DNA of 25,757 nucleotides from an uncultured Eubacteriales bacterium (GCA_934526185.1 CAKTAA010000028.1:1-25757); one strand, 5' to 3'. Counted from the first letter of the stretch, positions 7,072 to 15,262 are shown. The notes: generated by a model not told the origin, from the sequence alone. Program-made: numbers and translations.

Positions 7072-7401
7072 ATTCATGTTGCGGTGTGAATTTTTATTAT
7101 ATTATATATGAAAAAACCTGTGCATGGCGCACTAAGACTGCACGGAGATGGAACTTGATAACGTATCCCTAATGTATCGATGAATTGAACCTGTATCATT
7201 GATTTTTATACAAAAATATTTGAGCTTCTGCAAATTACTGCCAACACAAACGGCATTTCCGGGCATACATAGATGAGGACTCCCTGTATTGCCAATTAGA
7301 ACGAAAGCAAGCACATGTCCACCCCTTTTATATGCAGTGGGGACCACGCGCTTTTTCTGGTGGTGGTAAAATCCCGCTGCTGAGACGCCTCCTTGAGGAA
7401 A
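7072..7401. other. 330-bp stretch without a supported gene
   Basis: No gene is supportable. An AT-rich stretch (7089-7112) is followed by minus-strand open frames without ribosome binding sites: one of 71 codons (7132-7347) and another that overlaps the end of the next gene and reads RDFTTTRKSAWSPLHIKG in its middle. The second has a coding-like composition and could be a remnant of a repeated element, but I cannot confirm this. Confidence 0.3.
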
Positions 7402-7959
7402 TTAAAGCCCCTTATTGAACGGAGTGACAGATATAGCAGCATAATTTACTCCGTCTGAATTATAATATTCTATTTCATATGTGTTGCTGAAATCGGGTGT
7501 TACGGCGAAGCCTTTTTCCTCATTACAAAACAGTTTCTCACATAAACCGAATAGAGGAGCCATATGCCACTGAGGATTCTCTTCTCCAGTGATTCTTTTT
7601 ACCAGCGCCCACATCTTTTCTGTTGATTTCGCTTTTATCATATAGCATGCCGGAGATTCGAGAACCGTAATACCCTCAGGCTGATCTTTTTCTGATGTTT
7701 CCTGACAGTGCATAAGAGCTTGTGTCGCTTTTTTTCCATGATTGCACTCCTTATAATTTATACTGAGGCACAGCATGGAATTCGGAGTCAAACTGTTTTT
7801 TATGCTTTTATAACCCGCTTGAAAAAGCTGAAAGGTATCGACAGTCGGCTCGCCATCCTCGTTGACGTCCCCCTTGAAGCCTGCATACAGAGTCGCCGGC
7901 TTTTTTATAATTTGAAATTCTGCGCCGTCGATTACTACATTTTCAATGATCTGCTCCAT
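7402..7959 (-). CDS. GyrI-like / AraC-type effector-binding domain protein
   Basis: The 185 residues form a stand-alone GyrI-like small-molecule-binding domain (SOUL/BacT effector-binding fold) without a DNA-binding domain. Supporting features are the opening strand FQIIKKPATLYAGFKG (15-30), an expected second repeat ITVLESPACYMIKAKST near 96-112, the helix MWALVKRITGE, and a typical C-terminal end EIEYYNSDGVNYAAISVTPF. Such proteins bind amphipathic ligands or drugs, or inhibit gyrase; which applies here is unknown. AAGGAGAGGGG precedes the ATG. No regulator or transporter lies beside it; the divergent neighbour is the metK leader. Confidence 0.7.
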   Translation of the reverse strand: MEQIIENVVIDGAEFQIIKKPATLYAGFKGDVNEDGEPTVDTFQLFQAGYKSIKNSLTPNSMLCLSINYKECNHGKKATQALMHCQETSEKDQPEGITVLESPACYMIKAKSTEKMWALVKRITGEENPQWHMAPLFGLCEKLFCNEEKGFAVTPDFSNTYEIEYYNSDGVNYAAISVTPFNKGL

Positions 7960-8211
7960 GTTTCCCCTCTCCTTCTGTTGTAGAAATGGATTTGTGCGTA
8001 ACTATACTGTTTCAGTCTACCATATGTTCTGATGAAAGTCAACAGATAAATACACTTCCAAGAAAACAAAAGGAAAAGAAGAAAGGAAGGATACACAGAA
8101 ATATAAAAAATCAAGTCCCCTCCAATGAAAAACGGATATAAAATCAGGAGCAGGAACCGCGTAAAGGATTTGGCGAAAAATCAGAGCTTCGTAAATATTT
8201 TTTGAAAATAC
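7960..8211. other. Intergenic spacer, nothing specific seen
   Basis: AT-rich spacer between the divergent GyrI-like gene and the metK promoter. I see no open frame with a ribosome binding site and no strong hairpin. Confidence 0.4.
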
Positions 8212-8240
8212 TTGTAAATTCCCGTATGATCTGATATAAT
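8212..8240 (+). promoter_or_regulatory. Promoter of the metK leader
   Basis: TTGTAA (8212-8217), a 17-bp spacer and TATAAT (8235-8240) with an extended -10 TG at 8232-8233. The predicted start near 8247 leaves about 190 nt of transcript before the riboswitch aptamer. That stretch carries a 7-bp hairpin (CTCTTTC loop TTAT GAAAGGG, around 8350) of unknown use. Confidence 0.7.
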
Positions 8241-8435
8241 AAAAGAAGATATAGTAATGTCAATTTACAGAAAAACAGCGGTATTGAAAAACATGACATC
8301 GTGAAATGCTTGTCTTACAATTATGCCGGAATCGAAAAGGGCCTCTTCTCTTTCTTATGAAAGGGGAAACAAAGAGTGAAAGCGCTGGATTCGGCAGAAA
8401 TCAGGCGAAGATTTTACCATACTGTATCAAAATAT

Positions 8436-8571
8436 ACTTATCAAGAGCGGCGGAGGGACTGGCCCTGTGAAGCCCGGCAACCTGTCAGACCGACAAGGTG
8501 CCAATTCCCGGAAGATGAGGAAGCACAGGCGATAAAGTTCTCGGATGACGAGGGCTTTTCTTGTTTCATGC
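8436..8571 (+). promoter_or_regulatory. SAM-I (S-box) riboswitch with terminator platform
   Basis: The aptamer spans about 8436-8538 and shows the S-box core: CTTATCAAGAG at the 5' side of P1/P2, GGAGGGACTGGCCC, GTGAAGCCCGGCAACC, then a P3/P4 region and GATAAAG closing P1 (8531-8537). The expression platform is a terminator: AGTTCTCG (8536-8543) pairs with CGAGGGCT (8549-8556), two G-U pairs included, followed by TTTTCTTGTTT. The terminator's 5' arm overlaps the 3' strand of P1 by a few bases. Known S-box logic predicts that SAM binding lets the terminator form and lowers metK expression. This is the direct end-product control expected for SAM synthetase. Confidence 0.95.
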
Positions 8572-8737
8572 TGTGAGTTTTGATAAGATATACTGTAAAA
8601 CGTCCGAAAGAGAAGCTTTCGGCGGAGCGTTTGTGACCTTCAGAACGAAAGACTTCTTTTTAACCTTCGATTTAACTTGTGTATCTGACGGGCACTTTAC
8701 AAAGCGCCGCATTTTATAAAGGAAAGGAACGGTAATA

Positions 8738-9925
8738 ATGATGAAAAAAAAGCTTTTTACTTCCGAATCTGTAACAGAAGGGCATCCGGATAAAATTTGC
8801 GATCAGATTTCAGATGCTGTGCTGGATACGCTGCTGGAGCAGGATCCGATGTCCCGGGTTGCCTGTGAGACGTGCGCAACGACAGGAATGATCTCGGTTA
8901 TGGGTGAAATTACGACCAAGGGATACGTGGATCTTCAGAGCATTGTGCGTGAAACGATAAGAGAAATTGGTTACGATCGTGCAAAATACGGTTTTGACTG
9001 TGATACCTGCGCGGTGATCAACTCCATACACGAACAGTCGCCGGATATTGCAATGGGCGTTGATAAGGCGCTTGAGGCGAAAGAAGGCGAAATGGCCGAT
9101 GCGTTCGACACAGGAGCCGGAGATCAGGGGATGGTATTCGGATTTGCATGCGACGAAACGCCAGAGCTGATGCCGCTGCCGATTTCTCTGGCCCATAAAA
9201 TGGCGAAGCAGCTCACAAAGGTAAGAAAAGACGGAACACTGACGTACCTGCGTCCGGACGGAAAAACGCAGGTGACGGTGGAATATCAGGACGACCGTCC
9301 CGCACGCATCGACGCGGTGGTTGTATCGACACAGCATGATCCCGACGTGTCTTTGGAAACCATTCGCCGTGACATGCTCGAATATGTAATAAAGCCTGTG
9401 CTTCCGGCAGATTATCTTGACAATGATACAAAAATATATGTCAACCCGACAGGGCGTTTTGTTGTGGGAGGTCCGCAGGGCGATTCCGGACTGACCGGCC
9501 GCAAAATCATTGTAGATACATACGGCGGATATGCCCGTCACGGCGGCGGCGCTTTCTCGGGAAAGGATCCCACAAAGGTGGACCGTTCTGCGGCGTATGC
9601 GGCGAGATATGTGGCAAAGAATATTGTGGCAGCCGGTTTGGCCTCCAAGTGTGAGGTTCAGATTGCATATGCCATCGGCGTTGCAAAGCCTGTGTCTGTT
9701 CTTGTGGAAACTTTCGGTACTGCCAAAATAGACGAGGAAGAAATTTCCCGTCTGGCTTCAGAGCTTATCGATCTGCGTCCGGCGGCAATTATTCACAGAT
9801 TCGATTTGAGACGCCCGATCTATAAAAAATTGGCGGCATACGGCCACATGGGACGTGAGGATTTGGACGCTCCGTGGGAAAAGCTTGACATGGCGAAGGA
9901 TCTGGCCAAAGCGCTGAACCGCTGA
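8738..9925 (+). CDS. metK: S-adenosylmethionine synthetase
   Basis: Condenses ATP and methionine to S-adenosylmethionine, releasing phosphate and pyrophosphate; tetrameric and cytosolic. The 395 residues are full length. Motifs: FTSESVTEGHPDKICDQISD at 7-26 (ATP and Mg site, His16), GAGDQGMVFG at 126-135 (signature 1), QGDSGLTGRKIIVDTYGG at 247-264, and GGGAFSGKDPTKVDRSAAY at 269-287 (signature 2, phosphate-binding). Two ATGs are adjacent (8738 and 8741); AGGAAAGGA lies 8-16 nt upstream and fits either. Expression is governed by the SAM-I riboswitch about 170 nt upstream, and the enzyme's product is the riboswitch ligand. Confidence 0.98.
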   Translation: MMKKKLFTSESVTEGHPDKICDQISDAVLDTLLEQDPMSRVACETCATTGMISVMGEITTKGYVDLQSIVRETIREIGYDRAKYGFDCDTCAVINSIHEQSPDIAMGVDKALEAKEGEMADAFDTGAGDQGMVFGFACDETPELMPLPISLAHKMAKQLTKVRKDGTLTYLRPDGKTQVTVEYQDDRPARIDAVVVSTQHDPDVSLETIRRDMLEYVIKPVLPADYLDNDTKIYVNPTGRFVVGGPQGDSGLTGRKIIVDTYGGYARHGGGAFSGKDPTKVDRSAAYAARYVAKNIVAAGLASKCEVQIAYAIGVAKPVSVLVETFGTAKIDEEEISRLASELIDLRPAAIIHRFDLRRPIYKKLAAYGHMGREDLDAPWEKLDMAKDLAKALNR

Positions 9926-9950
9926 GAAGCGGCACCGGACGCGCCGCTTC
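9926..9950 (+). terminator. Hairpin directly after metK (weak terminator)
   Basis: An 8-bp stem GAAGCGGC (9926-9933) / GCCGCTTC (9943-9950) begins right after the stop codon. No T-tract follows, so termination would be partial; the next gene may be reached by read-through. Confidence 0.4.
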
Positions 9951-10009
9951 CGCATATACTTGTAATAACGGTATCCTATACCGAAAATTACGGGAGGTGG
10001 AATGCGGGT

Positions 10010-10348
10010 ATGCAGGTGACGTTTGAAATATGCTGTGCCGTGTTAGCGGTTTACGGTGCATATGAAATTTTTTTCGGCTTCGTGAGTTATTTGTATCATC
10101 ATACATATCTTACATCGGGGGATATGTCTGCCCGGGCGCTGTATCCGATTTATCTTCGAGTTCGCACATCTGCTGCTGCGGAATATGAAATCCGCCGCGC
10201 AGAAAGATACGCGAGGGCAGTCAGGGGACGCGGCGCTCTGGTAATTCTGACAAAGGAACCGCCGGACAGCGAGGATGAGGAGACCTTGAAAATTGTGCAA
10301 AGGCTGAACAGCGAGTATGGAAATATCGAAATTGCCGGGAGACTGTAG
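10010..10348 (+). CDS. Small membrane protein of unknown function
   Basis: A 112-residue protein with one N-terminal hydrophobic segment (about 4-28, rich in Ala, Val, Phe and Tyr), then an Arg-rich stretch (RRAERYARAVRGRG, about 62-75) and a soluble end with a strand-helix look (GALVILTKEPPDSEDEETLK). No family recognised. GGGAGGTGG lies about 9 nt before the ATG and is one of the best ribosome binding sites in the window, which supports real translation. It follows metK by 84 nt and may be co-transcribed with it. Confidence 0.65.
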   Translation: MQVTFEICCAVLAVYGAYEIFFGFVSYLYHHTYLTSGDMSARALYPIYLRVRTSAAAEYEIRRAERYARAVRGRGALVILTKEPPDSEDEETLKIVQRLNSEYGNIEIAGRL

Positions 10349-10363
10349 ATACGGGAGGAATCC

Positions 10364-10432
10364 ATGTTTTCAGATATCGGCGCAGGCAAGAGAAAAGTCC
10401 GCCTGCGCCGGCGTACCGTATGCTTCGGATGA
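10364..10432 (+). CDS. Possible 22-residue Arg/Lys-rich small protein
   Basis: GGGAGGAA three bases upstream of the ATG at 10364 opens a 22-codon frame with a central KRKVRLRRR run and ends at TGA 10430-10432. It starts 15 nt after the stop of the preceding membrane-protein gene, as in an operon. Much of it lies inside a 10-bp GC-rich hairpin (10378-10387 with 10401-10410), which could instead be the true functional element. No family is recognised. Confidence 0.25.
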   Translation: MFSDIGAGKRKVRLRRRTVCFG

Positions 10433-10470
10433 AACATAAGAATTTTCAGTTTGTTCTATTCGTTTTACGG

Positions 10471-10501
10471 CGTCTGATTTTATAGTCCAGACGAGCTTTT
10501 T
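10471..10501 (+). terminator. Terminator before recD2
   Basis: CGTCTG (10471-10476) pairs with CAGACG (10488-10493) around an 11-base loop, followed by AGCTTTTT. It probably ends the metK-side transcript. I see no strong promoter in the remaining 120 nt before recD2. Confidence 0.5.
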
Positions 10502-10619
10502 AGGGTATGTTGGAGCGCGGCGGCTGTTATTGAGGCAGAAGCCATGAGGCATGTTCCGGTGTGAATTTCTAATGCAAAGGATATTTAAGTGACGAACGGG
10601 AAAGGAAGGGACGCTTGCA

Positions 10620-12878
10620 ATGCCGGAAGGCGCGGAAAATCAGCAGGAGGAGATGCTGACGCTTAATGGCGTTGTCGAGCATATCATATACGCCAATGAA
10701 GAGAACGGCTATGTGGTATGTGAAATGTATGCCGGAGCGGATGAATACATTACGGTAGTGGGCAGTATGCCTTATTTGACAGCCGGGGAATCGGTTCGGG
10801 TTACTGGCAGTTGGACAACACACCCGAGTTTCGGCCGGCAATTCCGGGCGATCTGTTATGAAAAGCAGCTTCCGGAGACGAAGGATGCCATACTGAGGTA
10901 TCTTTCCTCCCGCAGCGTGCGGGGCATCGGGCCCAAAACAGCAAATCTGATTGTAGAACAGTTCGGCGAAGACACCTTTGATGTTATTGAGCATCATCCG
11001 GAATGGCTGGCGCAGCTTCCCGGAATATCCATGAAAAAGGCGGAAGCCATTTCAGAATCATTTAAGGAGCAGTTCGGTATCCGTTCGGTAATGCTGTTTT
11101 GTCAGGATTATTTTACACCGGGTACGGCTGTTCGGATCTATCATAAATACGGAAGCGCGGCTGTCGACGTGATTCGGGAGAATCCGTATGTGCTGTGCGG
11201 TGAGATTTACGGCGTAGGCTTTGAAAAGGCGGATAAAATTGCGCGGTCCCTGGGGATGGACAGGAATGCGAAGGAGAGAATCGGCGCGGCAATTGTGTAT
11301 GTATGCCAATATAACGCGCAGCAGAACGGCCATGTCTGCCTACCGGAGGACAAGCTGATCCCCGGCGTGGTCAGGATGCTGAAGGTAGAGGAACACGAAG
11401 TGGAGGACGCGCTGGCCGAGCTTTATACACAGCAGCGTGCAGTAAGGCTGACGGTCGGCGGCCGCCCTATGGCCTATCTGGCGGTGTATTACCGCGCTGA
11501 GCGTTTCGTATGCCAGAAGCTGGATATGCTGTGCAGAAACTGCGGGACATGGGAAGCGCGAGATGTGGAAGCAATGATCGATAAGATCGAAACAGAGGAA
11601 GGGCTGACCTATGCGCGGCTCCAGAAAAAGGCGATACGTGCTGCAATGGAAAACGGCGTCATGGTTCTGACCGGAGGCCCCGGAACAGGAAAGACCACGG
11701 TGGTGCGCGCGATTCTCCGTATTTTTGAAAGCATGGGGCTGGAAATTGCGCTGGCCGCTCCGACCGGCCGAGCAGCCAAGCGTTTGTCGTCGGCAACGCA
11801 AAGAGAAGCCAAGACCTTGCACAGACTGTTGGAAATGGAATTCACAGAGGATATAGAGCCGCGATTTCGGCGCAATGAGAATCATCTTTTAGACGAAGAC
11901 GTCATTGTGGTGGACGAGATGTCCATGGTGGATCTTTTGCTGTTTTCCTCGCTTCTGAAGGCGCTGCGGCCGGCAGCAAGGCTGGTCATCATCGGGGACG
12001 CCGATCAGCTGCCTTCTGTCGGCGCGGGCAATGTTCTCCAGGATCTTATCGCGAGCGAGCGATTTTCTACAATTAGGCTGACTGAAATTTTCAGACAGGC
12101 CAAGGAAAGCCTGATTGTCACAAATGCTCACAGGATCAACGCGGGCCTGTATCCGGAACTGCGGGAAAAGGCAAAGGATTTTTTCTTTCTGGAGCGAGAG
12201 GATGAAGAACTGACCGCGCGTACTGTGGCAGATCTTTACAAAAACCGCCTGCCGCGTACCTACGGCGAGGAGATGCTGAAAAAAATACAGGTAATCACGC
12301 CGTCCAGAAAGGGAGCGGCGGGGACGGAGCCGCTTAACGTCCTGTTGCAGAGTTTGCTGAATCCGCCCGCGGAGAACAAAAGGGAGAAAAGGCTGCGCGG
12401 TATCGTGTTTCGCGAGGGTGACAAGGTGATGCAGATCAAAAACAATTATGACATTGAGTGGGAACGTGAAACGCTTGCGGGAAGGCAGAGCGGCGTAGGA
12501 ATTTTCAATGGTGATATCGGCAGAATTCTGTCGATAGACAACGAAAACAGCGTGATGCAGGTTGATTTCGACGACAGAATTGTTCAGTATGATTTCGCAT
12601 TGCTGGATGAACTGGAGCACGCTTATGCCATTACAGTACACAAGAGTCAAGGGAGTGAATATCCAGTGGTTATTTTGCCTGTGTACCGATATTCGGCTAA
12701 GTTGATGACGAGAAATCTGCTTTATACCGCCGTGACACGCGCGGAAACTATGGTAGTATTGGTTGGCAGTGAAAAAGAGGTGCAGAATATGGTGGACAAC
12801 AACCGCAGGACGAAGAGATACACAGGTTTGCACTATTTTTTGAATCAGTATGAGGAGACAGACGGATGCGCTGGCTGA
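10620..12878 (+). CDS. recD2: ATP-dependent RecD2 DNA helicase
   Basis: RecD2 is a 5'-3' superfamily 1 helicase not associated with RecBC; in Firmicutes it supports replication fork progress and repair. The 752 residues show the family layout: an N-terminal OB-like part (about 12-85), helix-hairpin-helix repeats (about 95-210, RGIGPKTANLIVEQFG and LPGISMKKAEAIS), Walker A GGPGTGKTT at 352-360, PTGRAAKRL at 381-389, Walker B VDEMSMVD at 431-438, GDADQLPSVGAGNVL at 459-473, IFRQA at 490-494, and the C-terminal motifs YAITVHKSQGSEYPVV and LLYTAVTRA. GGAAGGGA lies about 10 nt before the ATG. The end overlaps comFC by 13 nt, indicating translational coupling. Confidence 0.96.
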   Translation: MPEGAENQQEEMLTLNGVVEHIIYANEENGYVVCEMYAGADEYITVVGSMPYLTAGESVRVTGSWTTHPSFGRQFRAICYEKQLPETKDAILRYLSSRSVRGIGPKTANLIVEQFGEDTFDVIEHHPEWLAQLPGISMKKAEAISESFKEQFGIRSVMLFCQDYFTPGTAVRIYHKYGSAAVDVIRENPYVLCGEIYGVGFEKADKIARSLGMDRNAKERIGAAIVYVCQYNAQQNGHVCLPEDKLIPGVVRMLKVEEHEVEDALAELYTQQRAVRLTVGGRPMAYLAVYYRAERFVCQKLDMLCRNCGTWEARDVEAMIDKIETEEGLTYARLQKKAIRAAMENGVMVLTGGPGTGKTTVVRAILRIFESMGLEIALAAPTGRAAKRLSSATQREAKTLHRLLEMEFTEDIEPRFRRNENHLLDEDVIVVDEMSMVDLLLFSSLLKALRPAARLVIIGDADQLPSVGAGNVLQDLIASERFSTIRLTEIFRQAKESLIVTNAHRINAGLYPELREKAKDFFFLEREDEELTARTVADLYKNRLPRTYGEEMLKKIQVITPSRKGAAGTEPLNVLLQSLLNPPAENKREKRLRGIVFREGDKVMQIKNNYDIEWERETLAGRQSGVGIFNGDIGRILSIDNENSVMQVDFDDRIVQYDFALLDELEHAYAITVHKSQGSEYPVVILPVYRYSAKLMTRNLLYTAVTRAETMVVLVGSEKEVQNMVDNNRRTKRYTGLHYFLNQYEETDGCAG

Positions 12879-13618
12879 GCCGGTGGGGATATGCGGCAGC
12901 ACATCTGCTGTATCCGCGTCGCTGCGCGGGCTGCGGGGAACTCAACGGAGAATTGGAATATGAGATGCCGCTCTGTCCGATATGCTATGCTGACTGGCAG
13001 GCAGCAAAAAGACAGCTCTGTGAAAGATGCGGAAAACCGCAGATATTCTGCCGCTGCGGACCGGCGTCGTTTTCGTCTGTTGACCGCTTCGTGCATGTAG
13101 TTTCTTATGAGCCGGGAATTGCGATGCAGCTTCTGTGGAAAATGAAACGGGAACGCCGGCCGGATTTGATCCGCTTTGCCGCGGAGGAGTTGTCGGGCGT
13201 CTTACTTGAAGAGCTGAGACGGTATCAGGATTACCGCGGAAAATGCTTGTTGACATATGCTCCGAGGCGCTCTAAAAATGTGCGGGAATTCGGGCTGGAT
13301 CAGTCTAAGCTTTTAGCCTGTGAAATGGCCGAACGTCTGTATTTGCCGTTTTATAAACTGATTTGCAGAAAACCGCGAACAGCCGAGCAAAAGCAGCTTA
13401 CAAAACAGGAACGTATGGAAAATGCCGAAAATGCTTATCAATTGGTATCAGGTGCGGAAAAAGAGGCCGCCGGCCGAATTGTTATAATTGTGGATGACGT
13501 CATTACCACGGGAGCGACGGTTTCAGCATGCGCTGAACTGCTCAGGCATGCAGACGCTGAATGTGTTGTAGCCGCGTCGTTAGCCAAAACCAGGTCTTTG
13601 AAAAAGAGGGCGTTCTGA
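12866..13618 (+). CDS. comFC: ComFC family phosphoribosyltransferase-like protein
   Basis: ComFC is needed for DNA uptake or single-strand processing in competent bacteria together with ComFA and DprA; homologues occur widely. The 250 residues have an N-terminal zinc-binding part (CAGC at 20-23, CPIC at 37-40, CERC at 52-55, CRC at 62-64), a middle helical region, and a C-terminal type I PRTase domain with the PRPP loop IVIIVDDVITTGATVSAC around 204-221. The conserved YAPRR and EQKQLTKQERMEN stretches are also present. The start lies inside the end of recD2 with GAGGAG 8 nt upstream. ComFA is absent here, so competence itself cannot be inferred; a recD2-comFC pair fits a DNA-processing role. 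Confidence 0.93.
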   Translation: MRWLSRWGYAAAHLLYPRRCAGCGELNGELEYEMPLCPICYADWQAAKRQLCERCGKPQIFCRCGPASFSSVDRFVHVVSYEPGIAMQLLWKMKRERRPDLIRFAAEELSGVLLEELRRYQDYRGKCLLTYAPRRSKNVREFGLDQSKLLACEMAERLYLPFYKLICRKPRTAEQKQLTKQERMENAENAYQLVSGAEKEAAGRIVIIVDDVITTGATVSACAELLRHADAECVVAASLAKTRSLKKRAF

Positions 13619-13751
13619 CGATATGACTGAGAGGCCGGCAGTCAACATTCTGCGGAATAATGGCAATCATGGCTAAAATTTGCTTTTCGTCTACGTCGTC
13701 ACAAAATCGGCAAAACTTATTTTGAGCCGTCTGCGGAGGATGGGGATTACT

Positions 13752-14768
13752 ATGGGAAGAGATATCGGAGTGGATCTGGGAACATCGACGCTGTTGGTAT
13801 ATGTGAAAGGGAAGGGGATTGTCCTTTCAGAGCCGTCGGTGGTGGCAATCGACACAAAGACGAACAAGCCTGTCAAAATCGGACGCGAGGCGTATGCCAT
13901 GATCGGCAGAACTCCGTCGGATATCGTAACGGTGCGTCCGATGCGGGACGGCGTCATCAGTCAATATGACGTGACGCTGAAAATGCTGCAGTATTGTATT
14001 CGCAGGGCATGCGGTCCGCGAATGACTAAGTCAAACGTCATGGTGTGTGTACCGAGCGGTATTACCGAGGTGGAGGAACGCGCCGTCGTGGATGCTGCTA
14101 TTCAGGCTGGCGCAAAACGCGCGTATCTGATAGAGGAGCCGATGGCAGCCGCTATTGGTGCAGGAATTGACGTCGGATCTGCTGCCGGGCATATGATTGT
14201 GGACATCGGCGGCGGTACCACGGATATAGCAGTGCTGTCGCTTCATAATCTGGTGGTATCCACCTCTATTAAGGCAGGTGGAGATAAGATGAATGATGCA
14301 ATTGTCCGTTATATCCGGCGCGTATACAATCTTTTGATTGGTGAAAGAACTGCCGAGGAGGTAAAACTGACAGTTGGGACGACCAATCGGCAGGATTCCC
14401 GTCAAATGGAGATTCGGGGACGGTGCCTTGTAGAAGGATTGCCGAAGGCGATAACCGTGCGGGCGGGTGAAATTGCGGAAGCAATGGAGGAACCGATAAG
14501 CGCTATCGTGGATGCTGTCCGCGGCGTGATTGAGAAAATCCCTCCGGGGCTCGTGGCGGATGTGATGAGTGAGGGAATTGTCATGACGGGGGGCGGGAGC
14601 CTTCTTGAAGGATGGCCTTCTCTTTTGGAGCATGTAACGGGTATACCCGTAAGCGTTGCAGAAAATGCGGCTGCCTGCGTCGTAACAGGAACGGGTAAAG
14701 CCGTGGCCAATCCGGATGCATTCCGGCTGGGAGCTACTGTTATGTCCGGACGGCAGCGCCGTATGTAA
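13752..14768 (+). CDS. mreB: MreB/Mbl family rod-shape actin homologue
   Basis: Bacterial actin that polymerises on the membrane and guides peptidoglycan elongation. From the chosen start (338 residues): phosphate-1 loop DLGTSTLLVYVKGKG at 8-22, VRPMRDGVI at 61-69, connect-1 IEEPMAAAIGAG at 127-138, phosphate-2 VDIGGGTTDIAVL at 150-162, and the adenosine motif VMTGGGSLLEG in the C-terminal third. Length and motifs match MreB/Mbl. The frame is open further upstream to 13680, but the purine-rich GGAGG...GGGG before the ATG at 13752 decides the start; the ATG at 13740 abuts GGAGG directly. mreC, mreD and spoIIID are not adjacent, so it could be an Mbl- or MreBH-type paralogue. Confidence 0.93.
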   Translation: MGRDIGVDLGTSTLLVYVKGKGIVLSEPSVVAIDTKTNKPVKIGREAYAMIGRTPSDIVTVRPMRDGVISQYDVTLKMLQYCIRRACGPRMTKSNVMVCVPSGITEVEERAVVDAAIQAGAKRAYLIEEPMAAAIGAGIDVGSAAGHMIVDIGGGTTDIAVLSLHNLVVSTSIKAGGDKMNDAIVRYIRRVYNLLIGERTAEEVKLTVGTTNRQDSRQMEIRGRCLVEGLPKAITVRAGEIAEAMEEPISAIVDAVRGVIEKIPPGLVADVMSEGIVMTGGGSLLEGWPSLLEHVTGIPVSVAENAAACVVTGTGKAVANPDAFRLGATVMSGRQRRM

Positions 14769-15053
14769 CGGAGATTTTTCGCAGCAAATCGCGAAATGGA
14801 CGTGATGGTTTCTATACAGTGAGATAGATCGGTGTGTATTTGAGAAAAGTGCTCTTGAAGAATACCGCAATTTTTAGGTATCATGTGCTTGGCTGACAGG
14901 ATACTATGAGCTCAGTGGAATCCGGATCTTATTCTGACAAGCAGTGTGCAGGGCATAATCTTACATCACAGAAGCGTATGCACCGCAGCAAATCATAAAG
15001 GCAATGAGAGGACTCGGCTGTTTGTTTCGATCTGTACCCAAATCGGCGGATAA
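14769..15053. other. Intergenic spacer after mreB
   Basis: No supportable gene. A 6-bp hairpin (TTTCGC/GCGAAA, about 14778-14797) follows the mreB stop but lacks a T-tract. The rest is unstructured to my eye. Confidence 0.4.
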
Positions 15054-15123
15054 AAGGTACATCACATGGGAATGGTCCGGCCGGACCATTCCCGATAATT
15101 GCCCATTCTGGGCAATTATACCT
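15054..15123. repeat. Two adjacent perfect inverted repeats inside a short outer repeat
   Basis: A 26-bp uninterrupted perfect palindrome (15068-15093, half-site GGGAATGGTCCGG) is followed one base later by a perfect 11-bp stem with a 3-base loop (15095-15105 ATAATTGCCCA, loop TTC, 15109-15119). AGGTA (15054-15058) and TACCT (15119-15123) flank the pair as an outer inverted repeat, so the whole could fold as a three-way junction. Neither hairpin has a T-tract, so simple termination is unlikely. Possibilities include a regulatory protein site, a mobile-element end, or a processed RNA. Confidence 0.85.
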
Positions 15124-15185
15124 CTCCTTCAAATATCTTTCAAGAAAAAAGATAAATATTTGCTGACAGAATTTCTCCTGCTGAA

Positions 15186-15215
15186 ATAGTATCGCATTAA
15201 AACAGGAGATACTAT
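15186..15215 (+). repeat. 8-bp stem-loop overlapping a Shine-Dalgarno sequence
   Basis: ATAGTATC (15186-15193) pairs with GATACTAT (15208-15215). AGGAG (15204-15208) is at the loop edge, just before the 14-codon ORF at 15218, so folding could affect its translation. Confidence 0.45.
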
Positions 15216-15217
15216 AC

Positions 15218-15262
15218 ATGCAGATGGAATCATATAGCTTATTGGCGGCAAAAATAACCTGA
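15218..15262 (+). CDS. Possible 14-residue leader peptide upstream of the SGNH gene
   Basis: ATG at 15218, nine nt after AGGAG, encodes MQMESYSLLAAKIT and stops 18 nt before the next gene's start. The short length and position are those of a leader peptide, but no attenuator follows, and it may be chance. Confidence 0.2.
   Translation: MQMESYSLLAAKIT

Noticed and set aside
8376..8576. 66-codon plus-strand frame over the SAM riboswitch
   Set aside because: It has a purine-rich stretch before a GTG, but the sequence is explained by the aptamer and terminator.
8810..9541. 243-codon minus-strand frame opposite metK
   Set aside because: Antisense shadow; metK motifs are intact on the plus strand.
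11889..12902. 337-codon minus-strand frame opposite recD2
   Set aside because: Shadow of the helicase gene; no recognisable family or start signal.
14031..14870. 279-codon minus-strand frame opposite mreB
   Set aside because: Antisense shadow of conserved MreB coding sequence.
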